Assembly: GCA_000156155.1 (NCBI GenBank)
Contig: DS995299.1
Coordinates: 1,169,400 to 1,233,399 of the forward strand
DNA length: 64,000 bases
DNA from: a beta proteobacterium KB13
Lineage (GTDB): Bacteria > Pseudomonadota > Gammaproteobacteria > Burkholderiales > Methylophilaceae
Direction of reading: 5' to 3'
The notes under the pieces are model-generated. The model saw nothing but the letters and a program-made list of their open reading frames with translations. It was not told the DNA's origin and made no database searches. Both the position numbers and the translations under genes were made by a program. This document shows positions 26,083 through 37,165 of this stretch, piece after piece; the stretch's first letter is position 1, and each line of letters starts with the position of its first letter.

Positions 26083-26931
26083 ATGACAGCTCAACTAATC
26101 GATGGAAAACTTATTGCCAATAATCTTCTTGAAGATTTAAAGAAAGAAATAGCTAAAAGAGAAGAAGATGGCATAAGAAATCCGGCCCTTGCCGTCATTC
26201 TCGTAGGTGATGATCCTGCTTCAACTGTATATGTTAATAACAAAAGAAGAGCATGTGAAAAGGTTGGCATTAAATCTTTATTTTATGACCTCCCTGCCAC
26301 AACAACTCAGATTGAATTAGAAAAATTAATTGATGATTTAAATAATGACTCAGGTGTGGATGGTATTCTCGTTCAATCACCATTACCTGATCCATTAGAT
26401 GAGGATCGAATTCTTGATCTTATTTCTCCCGATAAGGATGTAGATGGATTTCATCCTATCAACTTAGGATTATTAGCCATGCGTCAACCAAAGTTTCGTT
26501 CGTGCACCCCTTATGGTGTTATTAAAATGCTAAAAGCCATGGAAATAGAAATATCAGGTAAAGATGCTGTAGTGGTTGGAGCATCAAATCATGTTGGTCG
26601 ACCAATGGCTTTTGAGCTACTAATGGCAGGCGCAACAGTTACCCAGTGTCATAGTAAAACACAAAATATTCAGGACAAAGTTTACAATTCGGATATCGTT
26701 GTCGCAGCGGTTGGAAGGCCAGAAATGGTCAAGGGCTCTTGGATCAAAAAAGGTGCGGTTGTCATTGATATTGGTATTAATCGAGTTGGTGACAAACTTA
26801 TTGGTGATGTTGAATTTGAGGTAGCTAAAAATAATGCCTCATTCATAACACCAGTCCCAGGTGGAGTCGGACCAATGACGGTGGCTACACTGATGAGCAA
26901 TACTCTGGATGCTCAAAAAAATAGTTTATAA
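26083..26931 (+). CDS. folD: Bifunctional methylenetetrahydrofolate dehydrogenase/cyclohydrolase
   Basis: It interconverts 5,10-methylene-THF, 5,10-methenyl-THF and 10-formyl-THF, a central C1 route in a methylotroph. The 282-residue protein has the catalytic lysine region [14 protein letters not shown], the [13 protein letters not shown] motif, DVDGFHP, and the C-terminal [16 protein letters not shown] chose the ATG at 26083 because GGGGGA lies just upstream; the GTG at 26044 would add 13 non-conserved residues. Confidence 0.96.
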   Translation: MTAQLIDGKLIANNLLEDLKKEIAKREEDGIRNPALAVILVGDDPASTVYVNNKRRACEKVGIKSLFYDLPATTTQIELEKLIDDLNNDSGVDGILVQSPLPDPLDEDRILDLISPDKDVDGFHPINLGLLAMRQPKFRSCTPYGVIKMLKAMEIEISGKDAVVVGASNHVGRPMAFELLMAGATVTQCHSKTQNIQDKVYNSDIVVAAVGRPEMVKGSWIKKGAVVIDIGINRVGDKLIGDVEFEVAKNNASFITPVPGGVGPMTVATLMSNTLDAQKNSL

Positions 26932-26989
26932 CTATTTTTTTTAGAGAAAATAGAGTAAACTTTCGCGGTTCATTTTAAAAGGAAGATAC

Positions 26990-27679
26990 ATGGCAGAGAA
27001 AAAGTCAATTTTTGCAAAAGCTGTTGAGGTTGCTAAGAAAGCAGTGGCTAAACCTGTAGCTAAGAAAGCAGTGGCTAAACCTGTAGCTAAGAAAGCAGTG
27101 GCTAAACCTGTAGCTAAGAAAGCAGTGGCTAAACCTGTAGCTAAGAAAGCAGTGGCTAAACCTGTAGCTAAGAAAGCAGTGGCTAAACCTGCAGCTAAGA
27201 AAGCAGTGGCTAAACCTGCAGCTAAGAAAGCAGTGGCTAAACCTGCAGCTAAGAAAGCAGTGGCTAGTGGCAATAAAACCTTTAAAAAGTATTCAGCTAA
27301 AGCTAATGAAAGTTACATGAGCAAAAATCAAATGAAGCACTTTAAAGATATTTTAGCTGATTGGAAAAAAGAATTAAGTCATGATATTGATAAGACAGTC
27401 TCGAACATGCAAGATGAATTAACTGCATACGCTGACCCGAATGATCGAGCTAGCCAGGAATCAGATATGGCACTCGAACTTCGAAATCGTGACAGAGAGA
27501 GAAAGCTCATTAAAAAAATTGAACAGACCATAAGAAATATTGATAATGATGATTATGGTTACTGTGAACAGTGTGGAGAAGAAATTGGCTTGAATAGACT
27601 CCAAGCCAGACCTACTGCAACTTTATGCATTGATTGTAAAACTTTAGATGAAATTAGAGAAAAGCAGATGGCAAAATAA
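26990..27679 (+). CDS. dksA: RNA polymerase-binding transcription factor DksA with an Ala/Lys/Pro repeat N-terminus
   Basis: The C-terminal 130 or so residues are a clear DksA: coiled-coil tip [11 protein letters not shown] with both Asp residues, [18 protein letters not shown], and the zinc finger CEQCGEEIG...LCIDCKTL with four cysteines. DksA works with ppGpp on RNA polymerase. Instead of the usual short N-terminus, residues 15-92 consist of eight near-identical nine-residue units ([10 protein letters not shown]) plus a partial one, a lysine-rich histone H1-like tail. AAGGAAG precedes the ATG. The stop is followed by a terminator shared with pnp. Confidence 0.93.
   Translation: MAEKKSIFAKAVEVAKKAVAKPVAKKAVAKPVAKKAVAKPVAKKAVAKPVAKKAVAKPVAKKAVAKPAAKKAVAKPAAKKAVAKPAAKKAVASGNKTFKKYSAKANESYMSKNQMKHFKDILADWKKELSHDIDKTVSNMQDELTAYADPNDRASQESDMALELRNRDRERKLIKKIEQTIRNIDNDDYGYCEQCGEEIGLNRLQARPTATLCIDCKTLDEIREKQMAK
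27032..27265 (+). repeat. 27-bp tandem repeat inside dksA (8 full units plus 18 bases)
   Basis: The unit GCTAAGAAAGCAGTGGCTAA plus ACCTGTA is repeated in frame. The first five units end in GTA (Val) and the next three in GCA (Ala); otherwise the copies look identical at the nucleotide level. Such exact repetition suggests recent expansion by slippage or unequal recombination and predicts length variation between strains. Confidence 0.97.
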
Positions 27680-27690
27680 AAAAATAATAT

Positions 27691-27718
27691 AAAAAAGGGG
27701 CTTTTTAGCCCCTTTTTT
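27691..27718. terminator. Bidirectional terminator between dksA and pnp
   Basis: AAAAAAGGGGCT-TTTT-AGCCCCTTTTTT is a perfect hairpin flanked by A and T runs, so it can end transcription in both directions. The pnp stop codon (27717-27719) lies inside the T run. Confidence 0.9.
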
Positions 27719-29849
27719 ATTCTTCTTCAGATTCAGCAGGTTCTTCTGGTTTTTCAAGAAGCGCCTTTGCACTTACCCTTACCTTACCTTTTTGATCAAC
27801 CTCAATCACTTTTACCTTGACTTCATCACCCTCTGACAAATGGTCCTTTACAGATTTCACACGCTCGTGAGCAATTTGTGAAATATGCAACAATCCATCT
27901 TTTCCAGGAATGAGTTGAACAATTGCACCAAAGTCTAAAATTTTAACAACTTTTCCATCATAGATTTGATCAACTTCTACATCAGCTGTGATTTCTTTAA
28001 TTCTATCTATGGCAAGCTGACCTTCCTCACCTGAAGTACATGCCACCTTCACTAAACCATCGTCTGTAATATCAATTGTAGTATTAGTTTCTTCAGTTAA
28101 AGCTTTAATAACTGCTCCACCCTTGCCGATCACATCTCGAATTTTATCTGGATGAATATTTAAGGTCATGATTCTAGGTGCATATTTTGATAACTCTGTT
28201 CTGCTAGATTTTAGAGCCTTTTTCATCAAATCAAGAATATGCTCTCTTCCCTCTTTGGCTTGTTTAAGAGCGACCTGCATAATTTCGGTTGTGATGCCAT
28301 CGATTTTAATATCCATTTGAAGCGCTGTAATACCATTCTCTGATCCAGCAACTTTAAAGTCCATATCACCCAAATGATCTTCATCACCTAAAATGTCTGT
28401 AAGAATTGCGACTCGATTGTCTTCTTTAATTAAACCCATTGCTATACCAGCAACATGAGATTTTAATGGAACTCCAGCATCAAGCATTGCCATACATCCA
28501 CCACAGACTGACGCCATTGAACTTGAACCGTTTGATTCCATAATTTCAGAAACAAGTCGAATGGTGTAATCAAAATCTTCTTGCTCTGGAAGAACAGCCA
28601 ATAATGCTCTTTTGGCTAAACGACCATGACCAATTTCTCTTCGCTTCGGAGATCCAACTCTGCCAGTCTCTCCAGTTGAAAATGGAGGGAAGTTGTAATG
28701 CAGCATAAATCTATCTGTGTACTCGCCTTGAAGAGCGTCAATAATTTGGGCATCACGAGGTGTGCCTAAGGTCGCAACTGCAAGTGCCTGTGTCTCACCT
28801 CTGGTAAATAAAGCTGACCCATGAGTTCTAGGCAACACACTTGTGCTTATTTCAATTGGTCTTACTGTTCTTGTATCACGTCCATCAATTCGAGGTTCGC
28901 CATCAAGAATTTTGGAACGTACAATTTTTGCTTCCAAATTAAAAAACTCTTTATTAACCTCATTGACTTCAAGTGTTCCCATATCTTCAGTAATCAATTC
29001 AGCCTGCACCTTATCTTTAATCTCGCTAATCTTTTGAGATCTCTCAGATTTTAATTTGATTGAAAAAGCTTTGCTTAAGTCTTTTTCTGCAAGCTTGCTA
29101 ATTTTTGAAATTAATTCTTGATTTGGCTCAGGAGCATTCCATTCCCATGGGTCTTTTGCAGAGTCTTTTGCAAAATCATTAATCAATTTTATTACATCTT
29201 TAGCTGCCTTGTGCCCTGCTAAAACAGCATCTAACATTACTTTTTCACTGAGTTCTTTTGCTTCAGACTCAACCATTAAAACTGCATCTTTCGTCCCAGC
29301 CACTACTAGATCAAGTTCTGATTCCTGGAGCTGTGTCTTAGTTGGGTTGATTACATACTCGCCATCCACATAACCTACTTTGGTGGCTCCAATTGGTCCA
29401 TAAAATGGAATACCTGATATAGAAAGAGCAGCCGAAGCACCAATAATTGCTGGAATATCTGCATCTATCTCAGAGTCTGAAGATAAAACCGTAGCAACTA
29501 TTTGAACGTCATTATAAAAGCCTTTGGGGAAAAGTGGTCTTAGGGGTCTATCAATTAAACGACAGACTAAAATTTCATTTTCACTTGGTCTACCTTCTCT
29601 TTTAAAAAATCCTCCAGGGATTTTTCCAGCAGCATACGTTTTTTCTTGATAATCCACAGTCAATGGGAAAAAATCTTGACCTTCTTTTACATTCTGGTTC
29701 CCAACAACGGTAACTAAAACAACAGTTTCACCATAACTCACCATCACTGCGCCGTCCGCTTGGCGTGCAACTTCTCCAGTTTCAAGTTTTAATTCGTGAG
29801 CTCCTAATTTCATACTCTTTGATACTTTATTAAACATACTTTTTGACAT
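27717..29849 (-). CDS. pnp: Polynucleotide phosphorylase
   Basis: A 710-residue 3'-5' phosphorolytic exoribonuclease of the RNA degradosome. Two RNase PH-like cores are visible ([22 protein letters not shown] in the first; [19 protein letters not shown] and [18 protein letters not shown] in the second), followed by a KH domain with [11 protein letters not shown] and an S1 domain ([27 protein letters not shown]). It lies downstream of rpsO, as in E. coli. GGGAAGAGAG precedes the ATG. Confidence 0.98.
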   Translation of the reverse strand: MSKSMFNKVSKSMKLGAHELKLETGEVARQADGAVMVSYGETVVLVTVVGNQNVKEGQDFFPLTVDYQEKTYAAGKIPGGFFKREGRPSENEILVCRLIDRPLRPLFPKGFYNDVQIVATVLSSDSEIDADIPAIIGASAALSISGIPFYGPIGATKVGYVDGEYVINPTKTQLQESELDLVVAGTKDAVLMVESEAKELSEKVMLDAVLAGHKAAKDVIKLINDFAKDSAKDPWEWNAPEPNQELISKISKLAEKDLSKAFSIKLKSERSQKISEIKDKVQAELITEDMGTLEVNEVNKEFFNLEAKIVRSKILDGEPRIDGRDTRTVRPIEISTSVLPRTHGSALFTRGETQALAVATLGTPRDAQIIDALQGEYTDRFMLHYNFPPFSTGETGRVGSPKRREIGHGRLAKRALLAVLPEQEDFDYTIRLVSEIMESNGSSSMASVCGGCMAMLDAGVPLKSHVAGIAMGLIKEDNRVAILTDILGDEDHLGDMDFKVAGSENGITALQMDIKIDGITTEIMQVALKQAKEGREHILDLMKKALKSSRTELSKYAPRIMTLNIHPDKIRDVIGKGGAVIKALTEETNTTIDITDDGLVKVACTSGEEGQLAIDRIKEITADVEVDQIYDGKVVKILDFGAIVQLIPGKDGLLHISQIAHERVKSVKDHLSEGDEVKVKVIEVDQKGKVRVSAKALLEKPEEPAESEEE

Positions 29850-29880
29850 TTTTTTTACTCTCTTCCCAGTAAAAAATTAT

Positions 29881-29918
29881 AAAAAAAGCCGATTAAGCTT
29901 AAAGCTTACAATCGGCTT
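29881..29918 (-). terminator. Terminator/RNase-processing hairpin between rpsO and pnp
   Basis: Read leftward, AAGCCGATT...AATCGGCTTTTTTT forms a stem with an inner AAGCTT pair and a T run. It should end most rpsO transcripts, with pnp expressed by read-through or from its own promoter, as in the E. coli rpsO-pnp operon. Confidence 0.85.
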
Positions 29919-29942
29919 CTTAATAATTTAGTTGATTTGTAA

Positions 29943-30212
29943 TTACTTTCTTAAACCTAAACGCTTAATTAAATCTTGATATCTAGTCAGATCTTTACGC
30001 TTCAAATAATCTAATAAACGTCTTCTTTGACTAACCATTGCAAGTAAACCACGACGTGAGTGGTTGTCTTTAGCATTGGTTTTAAAGTGTCCAGTCAAAT
30101 AATTGATTCGGTTTGTAAGCAAGGCCACTTGCACTTCTGGTGAGCCTGTATCATTAGTGCCTTGAGCATACTCTTTAACAATTTTTTCTTTTTCTATAGC
30201 CGTAAACGCCAT
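29943..30212 (-). CDS. rpsO: 30S ribosomal protein S15
   Basis: An 89-residue ribosomal protein that binds 16S rRNA. The family sequence is clear from [17 protein letters not shown] through [29 protein letters not shown] and LIKRLGLRK. The ATG at 30212, preceded by AAGGAA, gives the standard N-terminus; an upstream in-frame start at 30227 would place the ribosome-binding site inside the gene. Confidence 0.98.
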   Translation of the reverse strand: MAFTAIEKEKIVKEYAQGTNDTGSPEVQVALLTNRINYLTGHFKTNAKDNHSRRGLLAMVSQRRRLLDYLKRKDLTRYQDLIKRLGLRK

Positions 30213-30240
30213 TTTTTTTTCCTTCATTTAAGAACGGTGT

Positions 30241-30269
30241 ATTTTATATAAAATTACAAGAAATAACAA
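30241..30269 (-). promoter_or_regulatory. Promoter of rpsO
   Basis: Read leftward, TTGTTA (30264-30269) and TAAAAT (30241-30246) are 17 bases apart, in the gap between truB and rpsO. The predicted start leaves a leader of about 20 bases. Confidence 0.5.
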
Positions 30270-30278
30270 TGGTTTAAG

Positions 30279-31175
30279 TTAATTAATTTTACTTCTAATT
30301 AATCGCACAGGTTTAATCATTTCACCATCAGAAATACCTATGCCAATAAAAGTTTTTTCAAAAAATAATAAAAATTCACCAGCTTCAATTGCAATATCTA
30401 AATTTTGACCATTCAAAATATTTTTTGTGTCGTTATTGTTTAATTCTATTTTAGGTAACTCCAAAAGCTGATAAATAGGTTTTAAGAGTTTTTTTCTTTC
30501 CTCTATAGATAATTCCTCAATCTGGTCAACTGAAAAACTGTCTATTTTTTTTATTTTTCCCACCCTAATTCGTTCTAAGTTTGTTAAATAACCCTTTGTG
30601 CCAATTTTTTTTGCAATATCTTCACCTAAAGTTCTTATGTATGTTCCTTTGGAACAAGAGACCTGAAAAGTAATCTGATGATTCGTAAAATTGACTAAAT
30701 CAATAGAAAAGATCTCTATTTCTCGTGTTTTTATTGGGATTTCTATACCCGCTCTAGCATATTCGTAATATGGCTTGCCATTATATTTAAGTGCTGAATA
30801 TTTTGGTGGTGTCTGCCTTTGAATGCCTAAAAATTCATTAAGGATATTTTCTAAATTACTTGGTAATTTTTCTTCGTTAAATGAATCATCTTTTAATAAT
30901 TCACCTTCTGTATCCCCTGTAGAACTTTCAAAGCCTAATTTCAATTCTGCGATGTATTCTTTATTACTTTCTAAAACTCTATTAGAAAACTTCGTAGCCT
31001 CCCCAAAAAAAATAGGGACTATTCCAGTTGCAAATGGATCAAGAGTGCCTCCATGACCAGCTTTTTTTATTTGAAGCAGCCATTTTAGTTTTGAAAGTAA
31101 TTGATTTGATGACCAGCCTTTAGGTTTTATAACTGATATGTACCCTGAATCATTGAGGTCTAATCCTGAAATCAT
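30279..31175 (-). CDS. truB: tRNA pseudouridine(55) synthase
   Basis: A 298-residue enzyme that makes pseudouridine 55 in the T loop of tRNAs. The catalytic aspartate is in HGGTLDPFATGIVPIFFGEATKF (near residue 42); the KPKGWSSNQLL motif, QTPPKYSALK and GTYIRTLGEDI are also present. It closes the nusA-infB-rbfA-truB unit, in the usual order. Confidence 0.96.
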   Translation of the reverse strand: MISGLDLNDSGYISVIKPKGWSSNQLLSKLKWLLQIKKAGHGGTLDPFATGIVPIFFGEATKFSNRVLESNKEYIAELKLGFESSTGDTEGELLKDDSFNEEKLPSNLENILNEFLGIQRQTPPKYSALKYNGKPYYEYARAGIEIPIKTREIEIFSIDLVNFTNHQITFQVSCSKGTYIRTLGEDIAKKIGTKGYLTNLERIRVGKIKKIDSFSVDQIEELSIEERKKLLKPIYQLLELPKIELNNNDTKNILNGQNLDIAIEAGEFLLFFEKTFIGIGISDGEMIKPVRLIRSKIN

Positions 31176-31181
31176 AAAAAA

Positions 31182-31523
31182 TTATTTTTTGAATGCTGAA
31201 CTTAATAACTCAGTAATTCGATCATTATGATCAATTGAGTGGTCGTAAATAAATTCTAAATTAGGAATACCTCTAGTAGTCATTCTTTTTGATAAAGATT
31301 GACGGATAAAGCTCATAGATCTTTTTAAGGCTTTTTCCAGCTCAATTTGATCTTGCTTTGATATAAAGTAAATCTTCGCATGTCTTAGGTCTTTTGATAG
31401 TTCAAGATCAGTAATGGTGACGTTTACTAGAGTAGGATGTTGAATCTCATACTGCAAAATTTCAGCAATTTCTTTTTTTATCTGCTGCCCTATTTGATTA
31501 GAACGAGGATAATCTTTAGCCAT
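31182..31523 (-). CDS. rbfA: Ribosome-binding factor A
   Basis: A 113-residue KH-like protein needed for 16S rRNA 5' end maturation and cold growth. The pattern RSNQIGQQIKKEIAEILQ, DLRHAKIYF and IPNLEFIYDHSIDHNDRI fits the family. It sits between infB (2-base gap) and truB (6-base gap). Confidence 0.94.
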   Translation of the reverse strand: MAKDYPRSNQIGQQIKKEIAEILQYEIQHPTLVNVTITDLELSKDLRHAKIYFISKQDQIELEKALKRSMSFIRQSLSKRMTTRGIPNLEFIYDHSIDHNDRITELLSSAFKK

Positions 31524-31525
31524 TT

Positions 31526-33961
31526 TTATTGAAGTTTTCTTGCAACCTTAACAATCTCGTATGGCTCAACAACATCACCAACTTTTATATCATTAAAGTT
31601 TTTTATAGACAGGCCACATTCAAAATTTGATTTTACTTCTTTCACATCATCCTTAAATCTTTTTAAAGAAGACAGTTCTCCATCGTAAATCACAACATTA
31701 TCTCTAAGAACTCTAACTTTTGATTCTCTCTTGACAAGGCCATCGGTGACATAACACCCTGCAATAGAACCAATTTTTGATACTTTGTAGATTTCTCTAA
31801 TTTCAATACTGCCCAAGACGTTTTCTTTTTCATCGGGTGATAACATTCCTGTTAAAGCAGCCTTAACATCATCAACTGCATCATAAATAATACTGTAATA
31901 TCTAATTTCAATATCATTAGATTCTGCCGATTTTCTAGCACCGCCTTCAGCTCTCACGTTGAATGCGATGATAATTGCATTTGATGCAACAGCTAAATTG
32001 ATGTCAGATTCATTAACAGCCCCGACTGCATTGTGTATGACATTGATCCTAACTTCATTATTTGATAATTTTTCCAATGAACCCTTAAGTGCTTCAAATG
32101 AACCTTGCACATCAGATTTAATAATCAATGGCAAGGTCTTCACATCTCCCTCGGCCATTTGATCAAACATATTTTCTAATTTTGCTGCCTGTTGTTTCGC
32201 AAATTTTACATCTCTAAATTTGCCCTGCCTAAAGAGGGCAATTTCCCTTGCCTTTCTTTCATCATTTAAGACGATCACATCCTCACCTGCATTTGGAACA
32301 TCAGATAAACCAACAATCTCAACTGGAATAGATGGACCTGCCTGTTTTATTTGATTTGCGCCCTCATCTAGCATCACGCGCACGCGTCCATAACTTGATC
32401 CAGCCAAAAGCATGTCGCTAGATTTCATAATTCCTGATTGGATGAGAATGGTCGCGACAGGACCTCGACCTTTATCCAATCTTGACTCAACCACAATTCC
32501 TTTTGCAGGAGTATTTGTTGGTGCTTTTAATTCCAAAATTTCTGCTTGCAGTAAGATTGCATCTAAAAGCTCATCAATACCTTGACCTGTTTTAGCAGAC
32601 AATTCCAAAAACATGGAATCTCCACCAAGTTCCTCAGGTATAACTTCATGGGTCATGAGTTCATTCTTTACTTTTTCTGGATTTGCTTCTGGCTTATCGA
32701 TCTTATTAATTGCAACAATTAATGGAGTACTAGCAGCTTTTGCGTGATTAATTGCCTCAATTGTTTGTGGCATGACCCCGTCATCAGCAGCAACAACTAA
32801 AACGACAATATCAGTTACACCAGCTCCCCTTGCCCGCATAGCGGTGAATGCTTCATGGCCAGGGGTATCTAAAAATGAAACCATCCCTTTTTTTGTCTCA
32901 ACATGGTAAGCGCCTATATGTTGTGTGATTCCACCAGCCTCACCTGATGCCACTTTAGTGGTTCGAATAAAGTCCAAGAGTGATGTTTTTCCATGATCAA
33001 CGTGACCCATAACAGTCACTACCGGTGGTCTTGTTTCGAGAATAGGTTCAATTGACTCATCAGTATCAAGTAAAGATTCGGGATCATTTTGTTCTGCTTT
33101 TTTTGCAACATGACCCAACTCTTCAACCACGATCATGGCCGTATCTTGATCTAGAACCTGATTAATAGTCACCATCATACCCATGCCCATTAAGGATTTA
33201 ATCACTTCTGCAGCTTTTACCGACATTTTATGAGCAAGATCAGCTACCGTGATTGTTTCTGGAACCATTACTTCTTTTATAACTGGCTCAGTTGGAGCAA
33301 CAAAAGTTGTTTCTTGGTCTGAAGTATTTTTATGTGATTGTTTTTTATTTTTATTCTTTGGCGATCTCCATCCATCAGGAACAGGGTTCGCATTCTTTGT
33401 CTTTAAAACTTTTTTCTTTGGCCCATCTTCCCAATTACTTTTTTTCGTTTCTTTTTTTATTTGTTTATCTTCAGGTTTGTGAATTGTCCCATCTATGTGT
33501 TTTTTGGATTCTTGTTTTTTATCTTCTGATTTTTTTTTGTCTTCTGCCTGAGCCTGCATTAATGCATCATGTCTAACTTTTTCATCATCCCTAATTTTTA
33601 CTTGGTTTTCATCTAATATCTCTTTTGGCTTCTGAACTTCAGACTCAGTTTTTTTAACTTCTGGGGTTTTAATGAGTGTTCTTTTTTTTCTGACCTCAAC
33701 TTGAATCGTTCTAGATTTACCCGAGCTATCAGTTTTTTGAATTTCTGAATTTTGTTTACGTGTAAGGGTAATTTTATTTTTTGGTTTTTGTGAGTCACCA
33801 TGCGATTGTTTTAAAAAAGACAGGAGTGCAGCTTTATCATCCTCAGATAATTCATCGCTTGAAGTATTTTTCTTTACACCAGCATTTTTAAGTTGATCTA
33901 AAAGTAAATCAACTGGTAACTTTAATTCTGATGCAAATTGTTCAACAGTGTACTGACTCAT
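31526..33961 (-). CDS. infB: Translation initiation factor IF-2
   Basis: An 811-residue GTPase that recruits initiator tRNA. It has the N-terminal IF2N domain (residues 1-50), a long charged Lys/Glu-rich linker (about 60-220), a second IF2N-like helix set, and the GTPase domain with G1 [11 protein letters not shown]3 DTPGHEAF and G4 NKID, followed by domains II-IV. The linker is poorly conserved and accounts for several spurious open frames on the opposite strand. Confidence 0.98.
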   Translation of the reverse strand: MSQYTVEQFASELKLPVDLLLDQLKNAGVKKNTSSDELSEDDKAALLSFLKQSHGDSQKPKNKITLTRKQNSEIQKTDSSGKSRTIQVEVRKKRTLIKTPEVKKTESEVQKPKEILDENQVKIRDDEKVRHDALMQAQAEDKKKSEDKKQESKKHIDGTIHKPEDKQIKKETKKSNWEDGPKKKVLKTKNANPVPDGWRSPKNKNKKQSHKNTSDQETTFVAPTEPVIKEVMVPETITVADLAHKMSVKAAEVIKSLMGMGMMVTINQVLDQDTAMIVVEELGHVAKKAEQNDPESLLDTDESIEPILETRPPVVTVMGHVDHGKTSLLDFIRTTKVASGEAGGITQHIGAYHVETKKGMVSFLDTPGHEAFTAMRARGAGVTDIVVLVVAADDGVMPQTIEAINHAKAASTPLIVAINKIDKPEANPEKVKNELMTHEVIPEELGGDSMFLELSAKTGQGIDELLDAILLQAEILELKAPTNTPAKGIVVESRLDKGRGPVATILIQSGIMKSSDMLLAGSSYGRVRVMLDEGANQIKQAGPSIPVEIVGLSDVPNAGEDVIVLNDERKAREIALFRQGKFRDVKFAKQQAAKLENMFDQMAEGDVKTLPLIIKSDVQGSFEALKGSLEKLSNNEVRINVIHNAVGAVNESDINLAVASNAIIIAFNVRAEGGARKSAESNDIEIRYYSIIYDAVDDVKAALTGMLSPDEKENVLGSIEIREIYKVSKIGSIAGCYVTDGLVKRESKVRVLRDNVVIYDGELSSLKRFKDDVKEVKSNFECGLSIKNFNDIKVGDVVEPYEIVKVARKLQ

Positions 33962-33971
33962 ATTTTCTCCG

Positions 33972-35441
33972 TTATTCTGTAAACCAAGGAGCTCTTGCGG
34001 TCATGATTAGCTCTTTGGCTTTTTCCTCATCAATTTTGATGATATCAAGTAGCTCATCAACAGCTAATTCTGCAAGGTCTTCCATTGAAACAATTCCCTT
34101 AGATGCAAGAAGATTTGCTGTATTTTGATCCATTCCCTCCATTGTTAATAGATCTTCTTGAGCTTCAGGCACTTTTTCTTCATTTGCTATAGCAGCTGTT
34201 AAGATTGCAGCCTTAGCTCTGGATCTTAATTCTTCAATTGTATCCTCATCGAAAATATCCATTTGATTTAATTCTTCAGTAGGAACATAAGCAATCTCCT
34301 CCAATGAAGTAAATCCTTCTTTAACGAGAATATCGGCAACCTCTTCATCAACATCAAGTTTTTCAATAAATAACTGGCTGACTGTTGAGTACTCTTCCTC
34401 ATGCTTTTTCTCAGACTCTTCTTCAGTCATGATGTTTAATTCCCAGCCGGTTAATTGGGATGCTAAACGAATATTTTGCCCATTTCTTCCAATGGCAAGT
34501 GCTAGCTGATCCTCATCAACGACAATATCCATACTTCTTTTTTCTTCATCAACAACAATACTTGAAACTTCTGCCGGAGCCATGGAATTAATTACAAATT
34601 GTGCAGGCTCAATCGACCATAAAACAATGTCAACCCTTTCCCCAGATAATTCAGTTGTCACCGCCTGAACTCTTGATCCTCTCATCCCGACACATGTCCC
34701 GACAGGATCTAATCTTTGATCATTTGCTTTAACAGCAATCTTTGATCTTGATCCAGGGTCTCTTGAAGCAGACATAATTTCCAATAATCCTTCCTCAATT
34801 TCTGGCACTTCAATTTCGAACAGTTTAATTATAAATTCAGGCGATGTTCTTGAGAGTATTAATTGTGGTCCTCGCATTGATGTCTCTATTTTCAATAATG
34901 CTGCTCTGATTCTGTCGCCAACTCTCAAGTTTTCTTTTGGGATCATTTGGTCTCTTGGTAGGATGGCCTCTAATTTGCCTATTTCAATAATTGCATTACC
35001 GCGCTCCATTCGTCTAATTTGACCCATGACCAATTTTTCATCTCTTGCAAGAAATTCATTAAGCACTTGCTCTCTTTCTGCTTCCCTGACTTTTTGCAAT
35101 ATTACTTGTTTTGCCGCCTGAGCTCCGATTCTGCCAAACTCTTCAGAAGGAATGGATTCCTCAATAACATCTCCAATTTGTTTATCCTTAGCACGATCAT
35201 CGATCAATAGAATCTCCGCTTCTTCATTTTCTAGATTCTCTTCCTCAACCACAGTCCAACATCTAAAGGACTCATAAGCACCAGATTCTGGATCAATTTT
35301 TACTCGAATATCTGTACCATGAGGATATTTCTTCTTTGTTGCTGATGCTAGAGCTAACTCTAAAGCATTGAAAACAATTTCTTTACTCACATTTTTTTCA
35401 TGTGCAAGAGCATCAACTAAAATTAACATCTCACGATTCAT
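33972..35441 (-). CDS. nusA: Transcription termination/antitermination protein NusA
   Basis: A 489-residue RNA polymerase-binding protein with the N-terminal polymerase-binding domain, an S1 domain (near residues 135-200, [17 protein letters not shown]), two KH domains ([15 protein letters not shown] and [14 protein letters not shown]), and two C-terminal acidic helix-hairpin-helix repeats (about 360-420 and 430-489). It lies between rimP and infB, the standard order. Confidence 0.98.
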   Translation of the reverse strand: MNREMLILVDALAHEKNVSKEIVFNALELALASATKKKYPHGTDIRVKIDPESGAYESFRCWTVVEEENLENEEAEILLIDDRAKDKQIGDVIEESIPSEEFGRIGAQAAKQVILQKVREAEREQVLNEFLARDEKLVMGQIRRMERGNAIIEIGKLEAILPRDQMIPKENLRVGDRIRAALLKIETSMRGPQLILSRTSPEFIIKLFEIEVPEIEEGLLEIMSASRDPGSRSKIAVKANDQRLDPVGTCVGMRGSRVQAVTTELSGERVDIVLWSIEPAQFVINSMAPAEVSSIVVDEEKRSMDIVVDEDQLALAIGRNGQNIRLASQLTGWELNIMTEEESEKKHEEEYSTVSQLFIEKLDVDEEVADILVKEGFTSLEEIAYVPTEELNQMDIFDEDTIEELRSRAKAAILTAAIANEEKVPEAQEDLLTMEGMDQNTANLLASKGIVSMEDLAELAVDELLDIIKIDEEKAKELIMTARAPWFTE

Positions 35442-35455
35442 TTACTTTCTCCAAT

Positions 35456-35890
35456 TTATAAATCTGGGTTTAAACGAGCCATCTGAATTTCATCAAAAGG
35501 CACTTCTAATATTTTTTCATCTGATAGCAAAATCTTTATTTTTTTTTCATCAGAAGCAATTAATTTTCCATCAAATTTCTTTTGATTATTTATCGGTGAG
35601 TACAATTTAATTTTAATTTTTTCACCTTCAAATCTTTTATAGTCTGCGAGTTTTATTAATTTTCTATCTACGCCAGGTGAAGAAACTTCTAATCTTGAAA
35701 AGTCGTAGTCCAGTTCTACTGACAAAACGCGATTCAAATGATTGCTAACCTTCACACAGTCATCGACAGATATTAAATTGCCGTTATCAATAAAAATTCT
35801 AATCAGGCCACTATTATGATTGTGTTCACACTCAACCAACTCATAGCCTATATTTTGTATTGACTCGCTTATAATTTTTTCCAAATCCAT
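35456..35890 (-). CDS. rimP: Ribosome maturation factor RimP
   Basis: A 144-residue protein for 30S assembly. The N-terminal domain (IGYELVECEHN, LIRIFIDNG, VDDCVKVSNHLNRVL, LEVSSPGVDRKL) and the C-terminal SH3-like domain are both visible. I start it at the ATG 35890; an in-frame start at 35932 would lie inside a terminator-like hairpin and adds a non-conserved leader. No strong Shine-Dalgarno is seen. Confidence 0.93.
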   Translation of the reverse strand: MDLEKIISESIQNIGYELVECEHNHNSGLIRIFIDNGNLISVDDCVKVSNHLNRVLSVELDYDFSRLEVSSPGVDRKLIKLADYKRFEGEKIKIKLYSPINNQKKFDGKLIASDEKKIKILLSDEKILEVPFDEIQMARLNPDL

Positions 35891-35907
35891 CACAAAACCA
35901 TCAAAAA

Positions 35908-35933
35908 TAAAAAATGGGCCTAAAAGGCCCATC
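35908..35933 (-). terminator. Hairpin with T run between tyrS and rimP
   Basis: Read leftward, ATGGGCC-TTTTA-GGCCCAT followed by TTTTATTTTT is a compact Rho-independent terminator shape. It would end tyrS transcription. A TATAAT for rimP lies 13 bases upstream of it (35945-35950), so the hairpin could also sit at the very 5' end of the rimP message. Confidence 0.75.
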
Positions 35934-35944
35934 TCAAAAATTGG

Positions 35945-35950
35945 ATTATA
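35945..35950 (-). promoter_or_regulatory. -10 box for the rimP-nusA-infB operon
   Basis: A perfect TATAAT on the minus strand, with a weak TTTATT 17 bases upstream. It overlaps a 7-base inverted repeat ATACTAT-gaa-ATAGTAT (35948-35964). The predicted start is near 35938, almost directly before the hairpin at 35914-35932. Confidence 0.4.
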
Positions 35951-35989
35951 CTATGAAATAGTATAAAAATAAATTTTTAAATCAATATG

Positions 35990-37159
35990 TTAGGTTAATT
36001 TTATTTTGCCAAACTTTCTTTTTCCAACCTGAATTAGAAATTCATCAGTATTTATCGAATAATCCTTATCAATCTTTTCTCCATCAACCCTTATTCCACC
36101 ACTTTTCATTAATCTCAAAGCCTCCGATGTACTTGAAACAAAGTTGATATTTTTCAGAATATTTGGAATTGCTAAGTTATCTTGCTTATTCATTTTAAAT
36201 TCTTGAACCTCATCAGGAGCATGGCCTGATGATCTTTGTTCAAAATCTTTTTTTGCTTTTAAGTACCCTTCATGATCATGGAATCTCTCGATAATTTCTT
36301 TAGAAAACTCATCCTTGATGTTTTTTGGGTTTTCGCCGCCTTTCAAACGCTTTTTCCATGAATTAATTTCATCGTTATTTTTTAACGATAACAGGTCAAT
36401 GTATCTCAGCATTAAATCATCAGAAATAGATAGCAATTTTGCGTACATCACCTCAGGAGGTTCCTCAATACCAATATAGTTATTTAATGATTTCGACATT
36501 TTGTTAACGCCATCCAGTCCTTCTAGTAGTGGCATTGTTAGAATCGACTGTGGTGTTTGTCCATATGCTTTCTGTAATTCTCGTCCCATTAATAAATTAA
36601 ATTTTTGATCTGTCCCGCCTAACTCAACATCAGCCTCAAGAGCAACCGAGTCGTAACCTTGCATCAAGGGATACATAAATTCATGAATTGATATAGATTG
36701 ATTACTTTTAAACCTTTTGCTGAAATCATCTCGCTCCAACATTCTTGCCACAGTATACTGAGCAGATAGTTTTAACATGCCATCAGCACCTAAATTTTTT
36801 AGCCATTCAGAATTAAACACAACACGTGTTTTTTCTTTATCTAGAATCTTAAAAACTTGGTTTTGGTAAGTTTTGGCATTTTGCTTCACCTGATCCTCAG
36901 TTAAAGGAGGTCTAGTGGTATTTTTTCCTGTCGGATCACCAATCATGCCAGTGAAATCACCAATTAAAAAAATCACTTCATGACCAAAATTTTGAAATTG
37001 TCTTAATTTATTTAAAAGAACTGTGTGGCCTAGATGTAAATCAGGAGCCGTTGGATCAAAACCGGCCTTAATTTTTAGCTTTTTTCCAGATTTTATTTTT
37101 TCTTCGAACTCTGAAAAAACTAATATTTCATCAGCACCTCGTTTTATTTCATCTAACAT
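35990..37159 (-). CDS. tyrS: Tyrosyl-tRNA synthetase
   Basis: A class I synthetase of 389 residues. The HIGH motif is HLGH in [11 protein letters not shown], the KMSKS motif is KMSKS in [12 protein letters not shown], and an S4 RNA-binding domain closes the protein ([15 protein letters not shown]). The [11 protein letters not shown] insert marks the TyrRZ-like subtype found in many proteobacteria. Divergent from anmK. Confidence 0.96.
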   Translation of the reverse strand: MLDEIKRGADEILVFSEFEEKIKSGKKLKIKAGFDPTAPDLHLGHTVLLNKLRQFQNFGHEVIFLIGDFTGMIGDPTGKNTTRPPLTEDQVKQNAKTYQNQVFKILDKEKTRVVFNSEWLKNLGADGMLKLSAQYTVARMLERDDFSKRFKSNQSISIHEFMYPLMQGYDSVALEADVELGGTDQKFNLLMGRELQKAYGQTPQSILTMPLLEGLDGVNKMSKSLNNYIGIEEPPEVMYAKLLSISDDLMLRYIDLLSLKNNDEINSWKKRLKGGENPKNIKDEFSKEIIERFHDHEGYLKAKKDFEQRSSGHAPDEVQEFKMNKQDNLAIPNILKNINFVSSTSEALRLMKSGGIRVDGEKIDKDYSINTDEFLIQVGKRKFGKIKLT

Positions 37160-37165
37160 AATTAT

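Noticed and set aside
27032-27265. CRISPR-like array
   Set aside because: The repeats are directly adjacent, have no spacers, and lie in frame inside dksA.
26941-27273. A 110-residue minus-strand frame made of repeated ATAFLATGL-like units opposite dksA
   Set aside because: It is the mirror of the 27-bp dksA repeat, whose length is a multiple of three so every frame of it can stay open. No ribosome-binding site, and dksA is certain.
35891-35932. Longer rimP beginning at 35932
   Set aside because: The extension is translated from the terminator-like hairpin and has no family similarity.
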